This document shows positions 1 through 11,575 of a stretch of DNA of 64,000 nt, piece after piece. A program made the position numbers and the translations under genes. Under the pieces are notes generated by a model. The model searched no databases, was not told the DNA's origin, and was given only the letters and a program-made list of their open reading frames with translations. This stretch comes from Ophiura sarsii (lineage: Eukaryota > Echinodermata > Ophiuroidea > Amphilepidida > Ophiuridae), in assembly GCA_035610835.1 (NCBI GenBank), contig CM069442.1:57701950-57765949 (forward strand), in the 5' to 3' direction. Position 1 is the first letter of the stretch, and each line of letters opens with the position of its first letter.

Positions 1-157
1 AAATATCACATTTTTGGCAATTTTTGGTCAACATTTCAAAAAATACAAGTTTAGGTGATTAATAATTGACAAATTACAGCACGCATTCAACAAATCCCAT
101 CAAAAACTTCTTTGAGCCCCCCTATAAAGTTGAGTAATATTTTTGACTCGCCCTGTA
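1..157. mobile_element. Right end of a mariner-type MITE (cut by window edge)
   Basis: Ends ...ttgactcgccctg followed by ta at about 154-156. A CAGGGCGAGTCAAAAA terminus next to TA is a mariner-like TIR. The left end is outside the window. Confidence 0.45.
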
Positions 158-813
158 TGTGTGAATATCTGTGCCAATTGAGATTTTCAATAATTCCAAT
201 TCTTACCATGCCACCATCCCTTTTTCCCACACCGTAAGGAAAGAAAAAATCAGGATCAACGCATCATCTGTTAGGATTGGTATGTCTCCTGTTGCTGATT
301 CTGTTAGGGATTCTGCTACTGCTAAAGAAGTGCTCATTTTGATGGTGATGTTACAAACTTGTCTGAATAAAAGTGAAAACAAATATGAAAAGTTATTAAT
401 ATTTGGAATTACCATACTTTCTTTTCATAATATTCCCCCATCTTTTTTTGCTTAAAACAATGTTTTAATAAAACCTTTATAATTCACATTGGTTTTTTTC
501 AGTAAAATCCCCTGACTTAAATACTAGGGAAATGTGACATACGATTGGTATACCATGGCCATCCATCCGACTCAAAGAACGGGTTATACTAAGGTCTGAT
601 TTCAAATGGTTGTGTTATCATGACATTTATCAAATCTCAGCATGATGCCTTAGAAAATGTCCGATACATCAATGTAAACTCGCATAGATACAATAGGATT
701 TTTAACTTCTTATACAAAGTTATAGTTTTGGTGAAATTCCGCCACGATTCTGCTATACACATCAGAAAAGTAGCAATATTTGGTTCAATATTCCATTTTT
801 CAGTCAACAGCCG
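158..813. other. Intergenic, nothing recognised
   Basis: AT-rich sequence with short chance reading frames only. No family, RNA or repeat was recognised. Confidence 0.5.
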
Positions 814-817
814 TTAA

Positions 818-1190
818 AGGTATATTATGTGATCTTTCCAGGGAACGCCCTCAACATCGAAAAAAAATTGAAAGAAGATTTTCTTGCAGATTTACATTTC
901 TGATCATAAATCGTACATACATTCCAAGTTACAGGGCGATACGATTCTTAATTACTTCAAAATCATGATTTTAGAGTGAAAATAAACTGTCGGATAACTC
1001 CGACAGTTTATATTTTTACTCTAAATTCACTCTAAAACCATGATTTTGAAGTAATTAGGAATCGTATCGATCTGTAACTTGGAATGTATGTATGATTTAT
1101 GATCAGAAATGTAAATCTGCAAGAAAATCTACTTTCTAAAAAAAATAATGAATAGAGGGCGCTATCTGGAAAAGATCACATAATATGCCT
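818..1190. mobile_element. TTAA-type palindromic MITE, family A copy 1
   Basis: Whole-length imperfect palindrome (foldback) with termini AGGTATATTATGTGATC and its complement, flanked by TTAA at 814-817 and 1191-1194. The centre is a short stem (ctgtcgg/ccgacag). The target suggests piggyBac or Kolobok superfamily; it carries no coding capacity. Confidence 0.88.
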
Positions 1191-1427
1191 TTAAGATCAT
1201 ATCATCATAAATCGGTACGGTATGTAGGCCTATACGAGTAAGTTTACTTAGGACTATCCGAGTTACAGGAAATTGCAGGAAATATATAAAAAGGCGGTTC
1301 TTGAATGGCGCGTCTCGCCTGTTCATCAAAAGTGACTTGAAAGAAATGACGATGAGACGTATGATAAAACGTATAAGCACTGACACAGAGATATGCATTG
1401 TAGTCAATGTAATGAATATGTAATAAT

Positions 1428-1709
1428 CCCTAACTCTAGTACACCACACGGTAACAGATTTTTTTTCCGACCCCCAAAATTCACCAGAAAGGTCACCCGA
1501 CCCCCCCCCCCCCCCCCCCCCGGATTTGAACCACGGACCTCCAACACCAGGGCCCAGATCCTAGCCACTACACCACGGCTGTCAGTCGACACTCGGCGAG
1601 TATCACTTCGTTATATAGCCTGGGTCCGTTTTGTAGCCCAAAAACCTGCACGCCTGGTTATAAAAACATTTTTTCCGCCCAGTTGCCGTGTGGTGTAGTA
1701 GAGTTAGGG
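1428..1709 (-). mobile_element. TIR-bounded element containing a tRNA-like cassette
   Basis: Inverted ends CCCTAACTCTAGTACACCAC (left) and the complement of CCCTAACTCTACTACACCAC (right), extending about 30 bp. Inside, on the minus strand, lie a tRNA-like A box (tggtgtagtggctaggat) and B box (ggttcaaatcc), followed by a C/G homopolymer at 1501-1520. A relative of the internal part, without the TIRs, is at about 44990-45170. Confidence 0.6.
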
Positions 1710-3014
1710 TTATCTATGATGAAAATTACAAAATTTTGGAATGAAAAAAAAAAAAATGCTGTTTATGGGATGCTCAATTGCTACCCAGTACAAAAAACCT
1801 TATGGAACACAAACAAATCGTTTCTGAATTATGGCCCTTCAAAGTTTGGATGGTATCCTGCCCCCCTGTGCAATTCGCGTCATTACATTTTTGTTGTTGT
1901 TGTTGTTTTGAAATGCCCAGTAGAAATCGGAGTATTTTGAGAATTTGATTCCTGTACAAAGAATTTGCTCAGGAAAATTTTGACCTTTTAGCTCTATATC
2001 TCGGAAACTAAGCATCCGGTAGAAATACAACCATTTAGGCCTACTTTTTTGCTCCCTATGATCTCAGGAACAGTTTGATATACATTACACCATAATCTGA
2101 GCATTTTTGCCATTTGACCCAGTAGAACTTTCAGGGGGGGGGGGGGTCTAAGGCCTAGCTCCAGCTGAGTGGGTCATTCTGAATAACTTTTTTTTTAATG
2201 TCTTAGATGACCTTAAGTAACTTTAGGGGTCAAACCTTCGGTACTTTATGGGTTGAAATCATATGTGACAGGCTCCCAGACTAAAGGTACCATTTTCCAG
2301 CTTTGTATCTGATTTCAAAGGTCCTCTAATACATGTAGGCATTTCAAAAACGCAAAATATTCAAAAACTTGAATGGCACCGAGAGGTGACCCAATTTTCA
2401 GAATTTGGATTGTTTTGACACAGAATGACCCAACAGCATTATTTTTTCTTATGCAATATAAACAGGAGAAAAATTGCAAAGAAATAAAATATATAATATA
2501 TAACCAACATAATCGTTGTAACAGCTTCTTCCTTTATTATGCATTTTAACCCCTCAGAACCATGAACAAATTGGACTGATCAGAGCAGCAATTAGTGACC
2601 CCTGCTGTTTTACAATTAGGCAACAACAACAAAAAGTTGACGTGCCCTTTTTCTTTTTAATTTTTTTTTTAAACAGGGATAGGCCTACTACACAAAAACA
2701 CGTTTTAAAGATTTTTTTTTTGATTTTTAGATTTTTTTCTTCTTTTTCTTTTTAAACAACCAGATACAACTCAAAACACGTTTTCATCTTTCTTTATTGT
2801 TATGTGCTTCTTTCAATTTTTTGTTGTTGTTAACTTTGAAGAAAGAAAAAAAATAGCGACCCTAGATTTCCGAAAATTCGGGTCGGTCGGAAAGGGCAAG
2901 TCAACTTTTTTTTGCCTTAGCTTATCAGTAGGAATTAGAATGCCATAATCTAACACTAACAGGCTAGCAACATGACTCTTATATTTTCGTGTTCACAACT
3001 ATAGAATTACTGGC
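1710..3014. other. Intergenic, low-complexity and A/T-rich
   Basis: Contains a 12-A run (about 1745), GTT microsatellites (about 1892 and 2821) and an 11-nt G run (about 2136). No gene seen. Confidence 0.5.
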
Positions 3015-3116
3015 ATAATTCTGTAATACCCTCCACACCCTACATTAGTAGTATGCGTCGTTCTTAAAAATCATGCACTGTGAATACCCCTGTGAAGGGT
3101 ATAACAGAATTACTCA
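3015..3116. mobile_element. ~100-bp MITE, family B copy 1
   Basis: Inverted ends TAATTCTGTAATACCC / GGGTATAACAGAATTA. The same arrangement, including the central gtagtatgcgtc, recurs at 38400-38502. Confidence 0.6.
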
Positions 3117-3155
3117 GAATTACTCAACCAATTTTACTCATTCAAACGTCAAACT

Positions 3156-3711
3156 CCCGGGGTGCTCAGTGGTCATTACAAGGGGGTATCATGCGCGTCC
3201 AAGGACTTTCAAAAAGCACCCTAAATACGTAATCGTGTTAATGTGAAAAAGATCCCCCCAAACAAGTATGGCACGGTATTTTACATACCCTAAGCAAGTA
3301 ATATCCGTATTTCCAATACCCTAAACAAGTACTCAAAATATTTTGATACCCTAAACAAGTACTCAAAATATTTTGAAACCCTAAGCAAGTAATTTGTATA
3401 GTTTAAACCTGTTTTCCGCATATGATTGATTGGCCGAGCTGATTTATCAGATCACTTGCGAAGAATACAATTTGTGAAATACATCTCTCGCCCATGTATC
3501 ATGGCTATTTATAATCCTCATGGAGCAAATAAGGACCCTAAATATGAAAGCCAATGATGTAAAAAGTATACCCTTTTTCTTAATTTGGCTTGTTTTGATA
3601 CCCTATTCACGTTACGTACGTAACGTGCCCCAGCTTGAAAAACTACCCTAATTACGTGATTTCTTGGACACGCAGGATACCCCTCTCGTAATGACCACTG
3701 AGCACCCCGGG
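3156..3711. mobile_element. 556-bp DNA transposon with 8-bp target duplication
   Basis: TIRs start CCCGGGGTGCTCAGTGGTCA and stay alignable for about 60 bp. Target duplication GTCAAACT is at 3148-3155 and 3712-3719. The interior holds direct repeats of 'taccctaaRcaagta' (3290-3400). An 8-bp TSD fits hAT, P or Merlin; no transposase is present. Confidence 0.85.
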
Positions 3712-3719
3712 GTCAAACT

Positions 3720-4486
3720 GTGGTACCATATCACCTTATTTAAACTTTTAGAACATTTAAATTATAAAATTCAAGAAAAACTCAATTAATTATGTTACAT
3801 AGACCATGGAATTAGTAGAGGGAGAAGGAATAACAACAAGATAACCTAATCCGATTTTCTATTCAACTTTACAAAGGATTGAACATTGCTACATACCCTA
3901 TGTGTTCAATCATATTGCCGACTATAATCAATTCGAAAGTTGTACGTACACGTTTTGCTTTATATATTTCTATGTGAAATAAATGCTCAAAAACTCACGA
4001 AACGTGCCGACACATTGCAATTGGAAATGTTAATTTGTTAAATGTATTATAAACAAATGGCAACAGGTATAGCTTCTTGAATAACACAATACGATAATAT
4101 TTACCTGTTTTGACAAATTAAATATGACAAAATATCATTAATAAATAATAATTAAATATTCCGATTACATGCGGGTAATTAAATTGCTCGCAAATTATAC
4201 CTAAATTAATAAAACAAACAATCAAATTTGCCATATGAGTGCCCCAGACTGCCCCTTCCTCATTTAATGCATCAAAGACAATCACTTTTTATAAGCCAAA
4301 AAGACTCTGCCACAATTATCCAGGTCCATATAATTCAATATGGTTTTCTTATAGGACCGACATGAGCAAGGACAAACGCATCATGATACTATCGCTATAT
4401 CATTTTAATGTATTCAGATTCAACCACGTTATTGATACACCTGTTTAAAACTCGCGCAAATGGACACACTACTAATCCCATAGCTA
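3720..4486. other. Intergenic, nothing recognised
   Basis: AT-rich sequence with a 69-codon chance frame at 4239. No repeat family or gene identified. Confidence 0.5.
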
Positions 4487-5408
4487 TGGGCGATTCCACG
4501 GTAACACGCGTTACATTTAGGGCGCCATTCTTTATTCTCCCCTCTATAACTGTAAAAGTAGTCTGAATGAAGTTTACATCTTTTGTATTGTAATACCCAA
4601 GACTTAAGGCTAAATCCTCATGCTAACACCAATATCAAATATCAGCTCATGTTAATGTAAGACCACTCTGAATATCGGTAACACGCGTTACGAAAAAAGA
4701 CGCACTAAAAAAAATCCCAACTTTGTTTTGCTTGTGTATTTAAACTATCCTACCTGCAATCAATTGGTCACTACTGTGAGCAAGTACCTACCCAAGGTTT
4801 ATAATACTAGAATAATAACAAGAATTTAAGTTCTCACTTTTTTGTAAATTGCAAAATAGTCGGTAACACGTGTTACGGTAACACGCGTTACATTTTGTCC
4901 ATCCATAATTTACTAGCTTTATATTATTTATTTAATTTCTAAATTAAAATTAAGTTTGACTTTGACAATGGAACTAACATATAAACCATAAATAGTGATA
5001 ACTAACTCTAAAAAAATTAAGGTTTTAGCACGTTTTACTGAATATGAGTTCGGTAACACGCGTTACGACATTTTGATGGCTTATAGTGGAGTGGTGGTTA
5101 TGAATTTATCAAATTGTTTACTATTTTTAAATAGGGCCTAACTAGTAGGATTAAAATTATAAGTGGCATCAATTAAAATCAAATTTTATCAATTAGGAAA
5201 TATTTTCAAAAAAGTGTTGCTTCGGTAACACGTGTTACCGTTTTGGAAGTAAGAAAAGTTCAAAAAAATCATAGTTAACAACGGTCAATGGTTGCAATAT
5301 TTTTTTCCTGAACGTTTGCATAGGCTTTGCACAACATGAATGTAAAATTAAATCTTTTGGAGCATTTTTTAGTTTTTTTGCTCCGTCACATTTTCATGGA
5401 ATCGCCCC
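4487..5408. mobile_element. 922-bp TIR element with six spaced GTAACACGYGTTAC motifs
   Basis: Ends TGGGCGATTCCA and TGGAATCGCCCC, flanked by TA (4485-4486, 5409-5410), suggesting a Tc1/mariner-type target. Near-palindromic 14-mers start at 4501, 4678, 4863, 4878, 5053 and 5225. No reading frame of note. Confidence 0.75.
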
Positions 5409-5410
5409 TA

Positions 5411-6084
5411 TACAAATGTGGCATTATCACGTTACGCTTAAGCTAGGATAATGCTCTCTAATAGGATTTGAATAACAATCAATGTATAGCTCGGCAATGT
5501 GATTGGAGCTTTGATCATGGATCATTGTTATTCCTTCTGTATCTACTATTTCTATGCATATAGACACACCCCTAGTTACCAAAATATTCTATTAGCATCA
5601 GGTGCCTGGATGATAAATAAAATCTTGAATGGGTGCAGATCTAACTGATATGACATTTAGCTTTAATGGCCATGGGCCAAAATCAGCCTGAATAAAAAAA
5701 TGTTTCTCAGATTTCTCACAATTAAGTCATTCAATTTTACAATAACAAAAGTACACAAATTATTTGTAATGATATAACATTAGCCTCAGACCTGGAGAAA
5801 AATAAAGGTACCTTCTTTTTATTACTGATTAAATTTTGATGAGCTGTTGAAGTTTTTTTATTCTCATTTAAAGCTTACAAAAACAAGTAGTATCATTTGT
5901 TAACCTAGGCAAACTTTTATTAGTGAATCAAGAATCAACCCACCCTGACCAACTTTATGCAAACAGAAACTAATATCTGAAGGCCATGTTTGACCATGCT
6001 GATAAAAGTTGGATAAAACCATAGACGGTGATACATGTTAACTAAATCACAGGCTGGGTTTTAACCACAAGCCTTGGTCAACTG
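5411..6084. other. Intergenic, nothing recognised
   Basis: AT-rich unique-looking sequence without support for any feature. Confidence 0.45.
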
Positions 6085-6195
6085 AACCACAAAACCCCTC
6101 CCCATCACAATCCCCCACCCTAACCCCCCTTCCCAACCCCACCACGAACCCCTCCCCACCACAAACACCCTACCCACCCCACCCCATGCATCCAC
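6085..6195. repeat. C/A-rich low-complexity tract
   Basis: Runs of 'cccctccccaccacaaa'-type words. Related in composition to the minisatellite at 6897-7095, about 800 bp downstream. Confidence 0.6.
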
Positions 6196-6896
6196 GCCAC
6201 CACATATCAAATCGTTTGGGGCTGTTCAAATAAACTACTAAACGCAAAAATTCTATTGTACAATTTCTTTTGAAAACCCACGAAAAATCCTCCTAAAATG
6301 CTGGCCGTTTACACTTAAATTGTCATATAAATAAAAATATATAATTCGGAACACCCAGTAATCGACCTCCATGTGAAGCTAAATAATATTCTCTCTCAAA
6401 ATATATTTTTTTCAAGCGCATATATATTACAGTATACTATAACCGTAAATAATTTTTATCTGTGTCAAATTTCAGGAATAACATACGCCGTTCTGTGCTT
6501 GAAAGCTCGCGTTACACAGAGTTTTTAGAAATTTGAGTCCTACCCCGGGTTATTATGGACGCCTTAAAGGTCCCAAGAGGGCGGCCTAATGCCTGGTAAT
6601 CGGGTCTGAGATGAAGCTGAATAAATTTCCTGGTTCCTCGTGCAAAAATGAATCTGATTGGATAATCAGGGCGACCGTAATTAACATTTCACAGTCAGAG
6701 GGTAATTTGTTGTAAACTGGCATTTTCCGTTTCTGCCGTGTTGAGAACAAACGGTACAATAGTTAATGTGTTTGTACAGTCGTGGCCTTGTGCATTGTTG
6801 CGTAGTCGGGCGTTAAGTGCTTAGATAAAGACAACCTGAAAGCAGGTTAAAGTCGCTGTACATAAAGGCCATTCTAACTTCCAATCGATTTGATAT

Positions 6897-7095
6897 GTCC
6901 CCCAACGAACCCTCTCCCCAGGGCCATCTCATCTCCATTCGCCACCACAAACCCCTGCCCTTCACCACAACCCCTCCCCAACCACAAATACCCTCTCCAT
7001 CAACCCCCTCCCAACCACAAATACCATCCCCATCACTAACCCCTTCCCAATCACAAACACCCTCCCTATACCCCCACCTTGCACCAAACCCCCCT
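6897..7095. repeat. C-rich minisatellite, ~33-35-bp unit
   Basis: At least two and a half imperfect copies of 'accacaaataccctctccat'-containing units (6989-7075), inside a longer C/A-rich tract. The peptides it encodes on either strand are repeat artefacts. Confidence 0.6.
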
Positions 7096-7314
7096 ATTAC
7101 AAAAATCACATGGTGTCGTTGCGCCGCCCATCACTACAAAAACTTTTTTACAATAGACAACACTTTTGCTTGATGCTGAATCAGTGAATAGATGTTTCTG
7201 ACAAAGGTCCCTTGTATTTCATTGGCCACAAGTACTCATTTAGGCTACTAGTGGATCCACCCAGACCCAAAATCACAAAATGTTCTTCATCTCTTCAACA
7301 AGTAGGGGAGAACG

Positions 7315-7727
7315 GGGTAAGATGAGTCATTTTTCACATTTTGCCCTATTGTACAGATTAAAAGACATACCTTCAAACTTAGTGTTGCATTGACTTACTT
7401 AGTATACATAATTGAACCAATTGCTATTGTTTATTCATGGGAGATGCTTGAAAAAAATTGGCAAAGTGGCTCAACTTGCCCCGGACTATGGGTAAGTTGA
7501 GCCACCAGTGTGGGTAAGTTGAGCCACCACAATAATCAATGGGACATTTGAAATCAGAAAATAAGTTTCAGAAATTTTGGTTTATTCATGGCAAAAGTGA
7601 AATATACTCATAATTGTTAATACTTTAATCCAAACTGGAATTTTAAAACACTTCCCCACAATTTTATTTTATCATGGCTATTTCCTAAGCTCAACTTACC
7701 CCGTGAAAAATGGCTCATCTTACCCCG
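7315..7727. mobile_element. MITE with GGGGTAAGATGAG ends
   Basis: Inverted ends GGGGTAAGATGAGTCATTTT (about 7315) and aaaaatggctcatcttacccc (ending 7726), with internal direct repeats of 'gggtaagttgagccacca'. The next element is inserted across its right boundary. Confidence 0.65.
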
Positions 7728-7730
7728 CGA

Positions 7731-7991
7731 CAGGGGCGCATACAGGATGGTTGCACCCCGGGGTGCTGTGAAAGGCGATTCCCCAAAAATGCAATTGATC
7801 AGGCCCTTTTCTTGTTCTATAGCCCCAATATTGCCTTTCTTTTCTGTTTCCTTTTCTTCTCTTATCTTTCCTTTTTTGTCTCCTTTCCTTTTTCCCCTTT
7901 CCTTTTTCTTTCTCCCCTTATTTTTCTTTTTTCTTCTTCATACCCGGGGGTGCTGCAGCCACCGCAGCACCCCCTCCTGGAACCGCCCCTG
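7731..7991. mobile_element. hAT MITE, 261 bp, with pyrimidine tract
   Basis: Starts CAGGGGCG and ends CGCCCCTG, with the 8-bp duplication CCCCGCGA at 7723-7730 and 7992-7999. The interior is an about 110-bp C/T tract (7830-7938) that yields spurious Phe/Ser-rich frames. Confidence 0.88.
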
Positions 7992-7999
7992 CCCCGCGA

Positions 8000-9226
8000 C
8001 GGTCAACTTATGAAAAAATACCCCCCCCCCCCTTCCCTACTGAAGCTTAATGACATTTTCAACATGTTACTAAATTTAAGTGCACATGTCACCCTTTTAG
8101 CACACAAAGTTGCACCAATACAATCTAGGCCTATGCACTTCTAAGAAAGAAACCACGTAAACCATTTTTTTCAAAAATTTACTCAGATGTGTCCAAAATC
8201 AACTTTCTAGCTCAATTTTCTTACCATGTGCACACGATGCATATGCAAGGTTGTCACCAGAGAGGTTTGAGTTATGTCAGGGAGGGGAGAGGACACTCCT
8301 CACACAAAATTTCGCCTACTAAAACCGAATTCACAGGTGAAGGTTTTGTAGGGGGCGCACTATCATGGTCGTAGCAAACCAGACGACCTAAGACGTGGTT
8401 GATTTTATCGGCTCAAAACAAAAAAATAGTACATCAATGGTAAAAAAAAGCTGATTGTGATTTAGAGTAAAACTGATTTGCTTTGATGATGGCTGAATTT
8501 CTTATAGACACGAAACATTCAGAATTGGTTATTTGAAATTAATTTACGTAGAACAAAATACAAATTTTAAATTGTGGATGGCTTCGTCTGACAGTGACAG
8601 AGGAGGGGCGTGGCGTTATTTGCATTTCATGAATATTGTAATCAGAACAGTTAGGAAGGACGCCGAATCGCGACGATCACATGGTGTGAGGTCATGAATA
8701 GTTATGACTGAATATTCATTTACAACGAATGATTGACAGTTTACGCTGTAACTGCCAGGTGAAGGTTTTATAGAGTGCGCTATACTGAACCACTAGGCAG
8801 ATATGAGAGTCATAGGACTGGTTATGTCATCTAACAATAGAGGGCAGTGTAAAATTAGGACTGTCAATAGTTTCCATAGTACAGGGGGTGGCTAGTGAAT
8901 TTATTACGCATTTTGTCTTGGTGGCCGAATTGTCCCACTAAATCGGTGGGACAATTTGGCCACCTGCAATTGGAATGAAAGAAACATGCTGCAAAATAAA
9001 TTTTGAAATACATGTAGGCCTACAACTACAAACAATAACATCCATACACTATGGCCTGATTCTTATTTACCTGTGTCCTCTGTTAATTTTGTTCTCGGAC
9101 TTTGACCAATTTTTTTAAATATCTGGTTATATTTGTGGCCTCTCCTGCACCTGCTACATTAGCTAGTATTTCTGAACACTATAGTCTATACATGTACACT
9201 CCTTTTTATTTGGTTAAAATGTTGCC
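8000..9226. other. Intergenic with two short direct repeats
   Basis: The segment 'caggtgaaggttttRtag' occurs near 8334 and 8756 in similar contexts. An inverted repeat lies at 8920-8964. No gene seen. Confidence 0.5.
8920..8964. repeat. 19-bp-arm hairpin
   Basis: Arms 8920-8938 and 8946-8964 (GGTGGCC-AATTGTCCCAC) with one mismatch and a 7-nt loop. Confidence 0.7.
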
Positions 9227-9230
9227 TTAA

Positions 9231-9607
9231 AGGTATATTATGTGATCTTTCCAGGGAACGCCCTCAACATCGAAAAAAATAGAAAGCAGATTTTCTTGCA
9301 GATTTACATTTCTGATCATAAATCATGCATACATTCCAAGTTACAGGGCGATACGATTCTTAATTACTTCAAAATCATGGTTTTAGAGTGAAAATAAACT
9401 GTCGGAATCCCGACAGTTTATATTTTTTACTCTAAATTCACTCTTAGTCTTAAACCATGATTTTGAGGTAATTAGGAATCGTATCGCTCTGTAACTTGGA
9501 ATGTATGTATGATTTATGATCGGAAATGTAAATCTGCAAGAAAATCTACTTTCTAAAAAAAATTATGAATAGAGGGCGCTCTCTCGAAAAGATCACATAA
9601 TATGCCT
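9231..9607. mobile_element. TTAA-type palindromic MITE, family A copy 2
   Basis: Same foldback family as 818-1190. TTAA at 9227-9230 and 9608-9611. Confidence 0.88.
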
Positions 9608-9611
9608 TTAA

Positions 9612-10299
9612 AGAAATATAATGAAACGCACACCCCTATAATATACAATGCATCATAAATTACCGTTTATCACATTGCCCATCACTAACTGAATCAATGA
9701 CGACCGGCCCACTTTTGACGATTGTTGTTTTGTAAAAGACGAAGAAAACGCGTGATTATCTGTTAATATTAGTGGTAGCTGGTAAGATTGTTAAGCATTT
9801 TGGATCTTTGTAAAATTACTGTTCTGTTGGAACAAAATTTTGAATAAAGTCACGCCAGGAAGATACTAAATTCTATGTAAGAAAACGGGAAGTTTTGTTA
9901 CGTCTTTCTTTACTAAGTAAGTACTAAGTGGTGCAAAATTCGTAAACTTGCACTTTGAAAACATCACATCATACACCACTGCGCACTGAGTGAATAATTA
10001 AGAAAAGGAGCTGATAAGCTACTAGTTTTGAACCGAAAATAAGAGAGATAGATGACAGGTCCTCTTGCTCTGTCGGCAATATCGTGTTCTTTGCCCAGCA
10101 CATCATGGGGACAGTGGTAGTCCTTTGGTACAGTCATCTATGATGACTGTACTTAATCGGGCAAGTCTGTGTTACGGAAGCAGGCCTCCATTTATTGATT
10201 TAGGCCTTACCTTAAAATCCTTCTTTTGTGTTACAGTTGACATTTGTAGTTCCCAAATTTGTCCTTACTTGTTCCTGTGGTTGTTCCGTAGTGACTAGG
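9612..10299. other. Intergenic, nothing recognised
   Basis: No repeats or coding evidence found. The 77-codon frame at 10065 has no recognisable similarity. Confidence 0.45.
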
Positions 10300-10625
10300 C
10301 TTGTGATTCGTATTCGTGATAGTGGTGGATGATGAAATTATTGGCGAAAATGTCGCCGCAAAATTACGGTCTAGACTCCAAAATCTATGTTGTCGATGAC
10401 CATGCATTTCCGGCGGATCCGGATACCCAGGTGATTTATGGGTAAATATTATCATTCAACTAGCCTACGTATTCGTCGCCTCTGCATCATCGGCCTCATT
10501 ATCTTTTGCGCACATCGTCCGTGCGCCATGTTTGGAGACAGAAGGATAGAGCCTAGTGCACTGCAAGCTGTATTTAGCGGTCAAATGCTGCATTCTGGGT
10601 AATTACGAGGCAAATCGCAATTTGT
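10300..10625. promoter_or_regulatory. CpG-dense patch, possible promoter/5' exon region
   Basis: By eye this stretch has roughly two dozen CpG dinucleotides in 325 bp, much denser than the AT-rich surroundings. It lies about 4 kb upstream of the FGFR1OP2 start codon, whose 5' UTR is evidently spliced. It also holds a 38-codon open frame (10330-10446) beginning MMKLLAKMSPQN, with no recognised homology. A promoter or untranslated first exon is inference only. Confidence 0.25.
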
Positions 10626-11373
10626 TCGTAAATTATTTTAGGGTTTCGTTTTAAAATACATTTCTTCACTCTTTTTCACGCCAGTGAGTGGATTCAATTT
10701 ACCACCACAATAGCTGAGTTATTAAAGAACAAGATGACACAGTAAATGTAAGTCAAATCTTAGTATTTAGTATAAATTTGGACATTTAGTCAAGACCTGA
10801 ATTGATTTACATTGACGTACACGTAGCGTAGCGGTTCCGATGCACTATAGGGTTACAAATGACCGTCGATAACGACGGCCATGAAAAGACTAGGACAGTG
10901 GATACACACACACGTACGGAATAAGCTGTGAAATACATTATTGTCATGAAGACATGATTGTGTTCATTAATCATTCCGTGCTGGGCAAAAGAAAGAACAC
11001 AACATTGCCGCTCTCTCTCTGTAATAGTGTATACCGTTTAGGATTAGGTGTGGAGTCTACCATACCATCCATATAGCCTAGGTCGGGGCAGACCTATGCC
11101 ATGCCGGTGAAAACAATCAAATGCCGTTGAAAACAACTTGCACAGTAGTCCTTACAGTACCCATATGAATATGATGATATGGGTACTTGTTGAACTTGTT
11201 ATAAGCAAGTCTGTAAAGTGGAACTAGAACTGTGACTTCTAGGAACCCTAAAACCTTGACTCCTAAAAGTGAGCTATCATGTGACTTAATTAACATATAC
11301 ATTAATGTCTAAATTCTGTTTTTATGGACATAACGGACATGTTTAACTTAAAATTTACCACTGATTCATTGCC

Positions 11374-11444
11374 GTATCGGTGGTCTAGTTGTTAAGACGC
11401 CTGTCTAGTAATCAGGAGACCAGGGTTCAATTCCCTGCCGGTGA
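11374..11444 (+). repeat. tRNA-like SINE head
   Basis: Cloverleaf-like: D stem gtct/agac, anticodon loop ctagtaa (AGT), T arm caggg-ttcaatt-ccctg. The acceptor stem has a mismatch plus G-T pairs, and the anticodon stem has T-T. An unrelated A/T tail follows to about 11575. More likely a SINE or tRNA pseudogene than a working tRNA. Confidence 0.6.
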
Positions 11445-11575
11445 ATGTCCTTGCTTATTTTTCGTTGGGACATTCGCCGGTGGTTGTTAATATTTGTTGT
11501 TATATTGTCTATTGTAAACACCGTGGGTTGGTAAACTGCTTTATATTATATTATATATGATATAAAACATTATTA

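Noticed and set aside
4501..5238. CRISPR-like regularly spaced repeats
   Set aside because: Eukaryotic context, 14-bp motif, spacing of about 175 bp, and inside a TIR element. Nothing CRISPR-related.
6813..7173. Gly-rich (minus) and Pro/Ser-rich (plus) ORFs
   Set aside because: Both arise from the C-rich minisatellite.
7710..8144. 144-codon Phe/Ser/Leu-rich ORF that looks like a membrane protein
   Set aside because: It is a translation of the pyrimidine tract of a hAT MITE, so the hydrophobicity is a repeat artefact.
11374..11444. Functional tRNA-Thr(AGT)
   Set aside because: Acceptor end mismatch, two G-T pairs and a T-T pair in the anticodon stem. More consistent with a SINE head.
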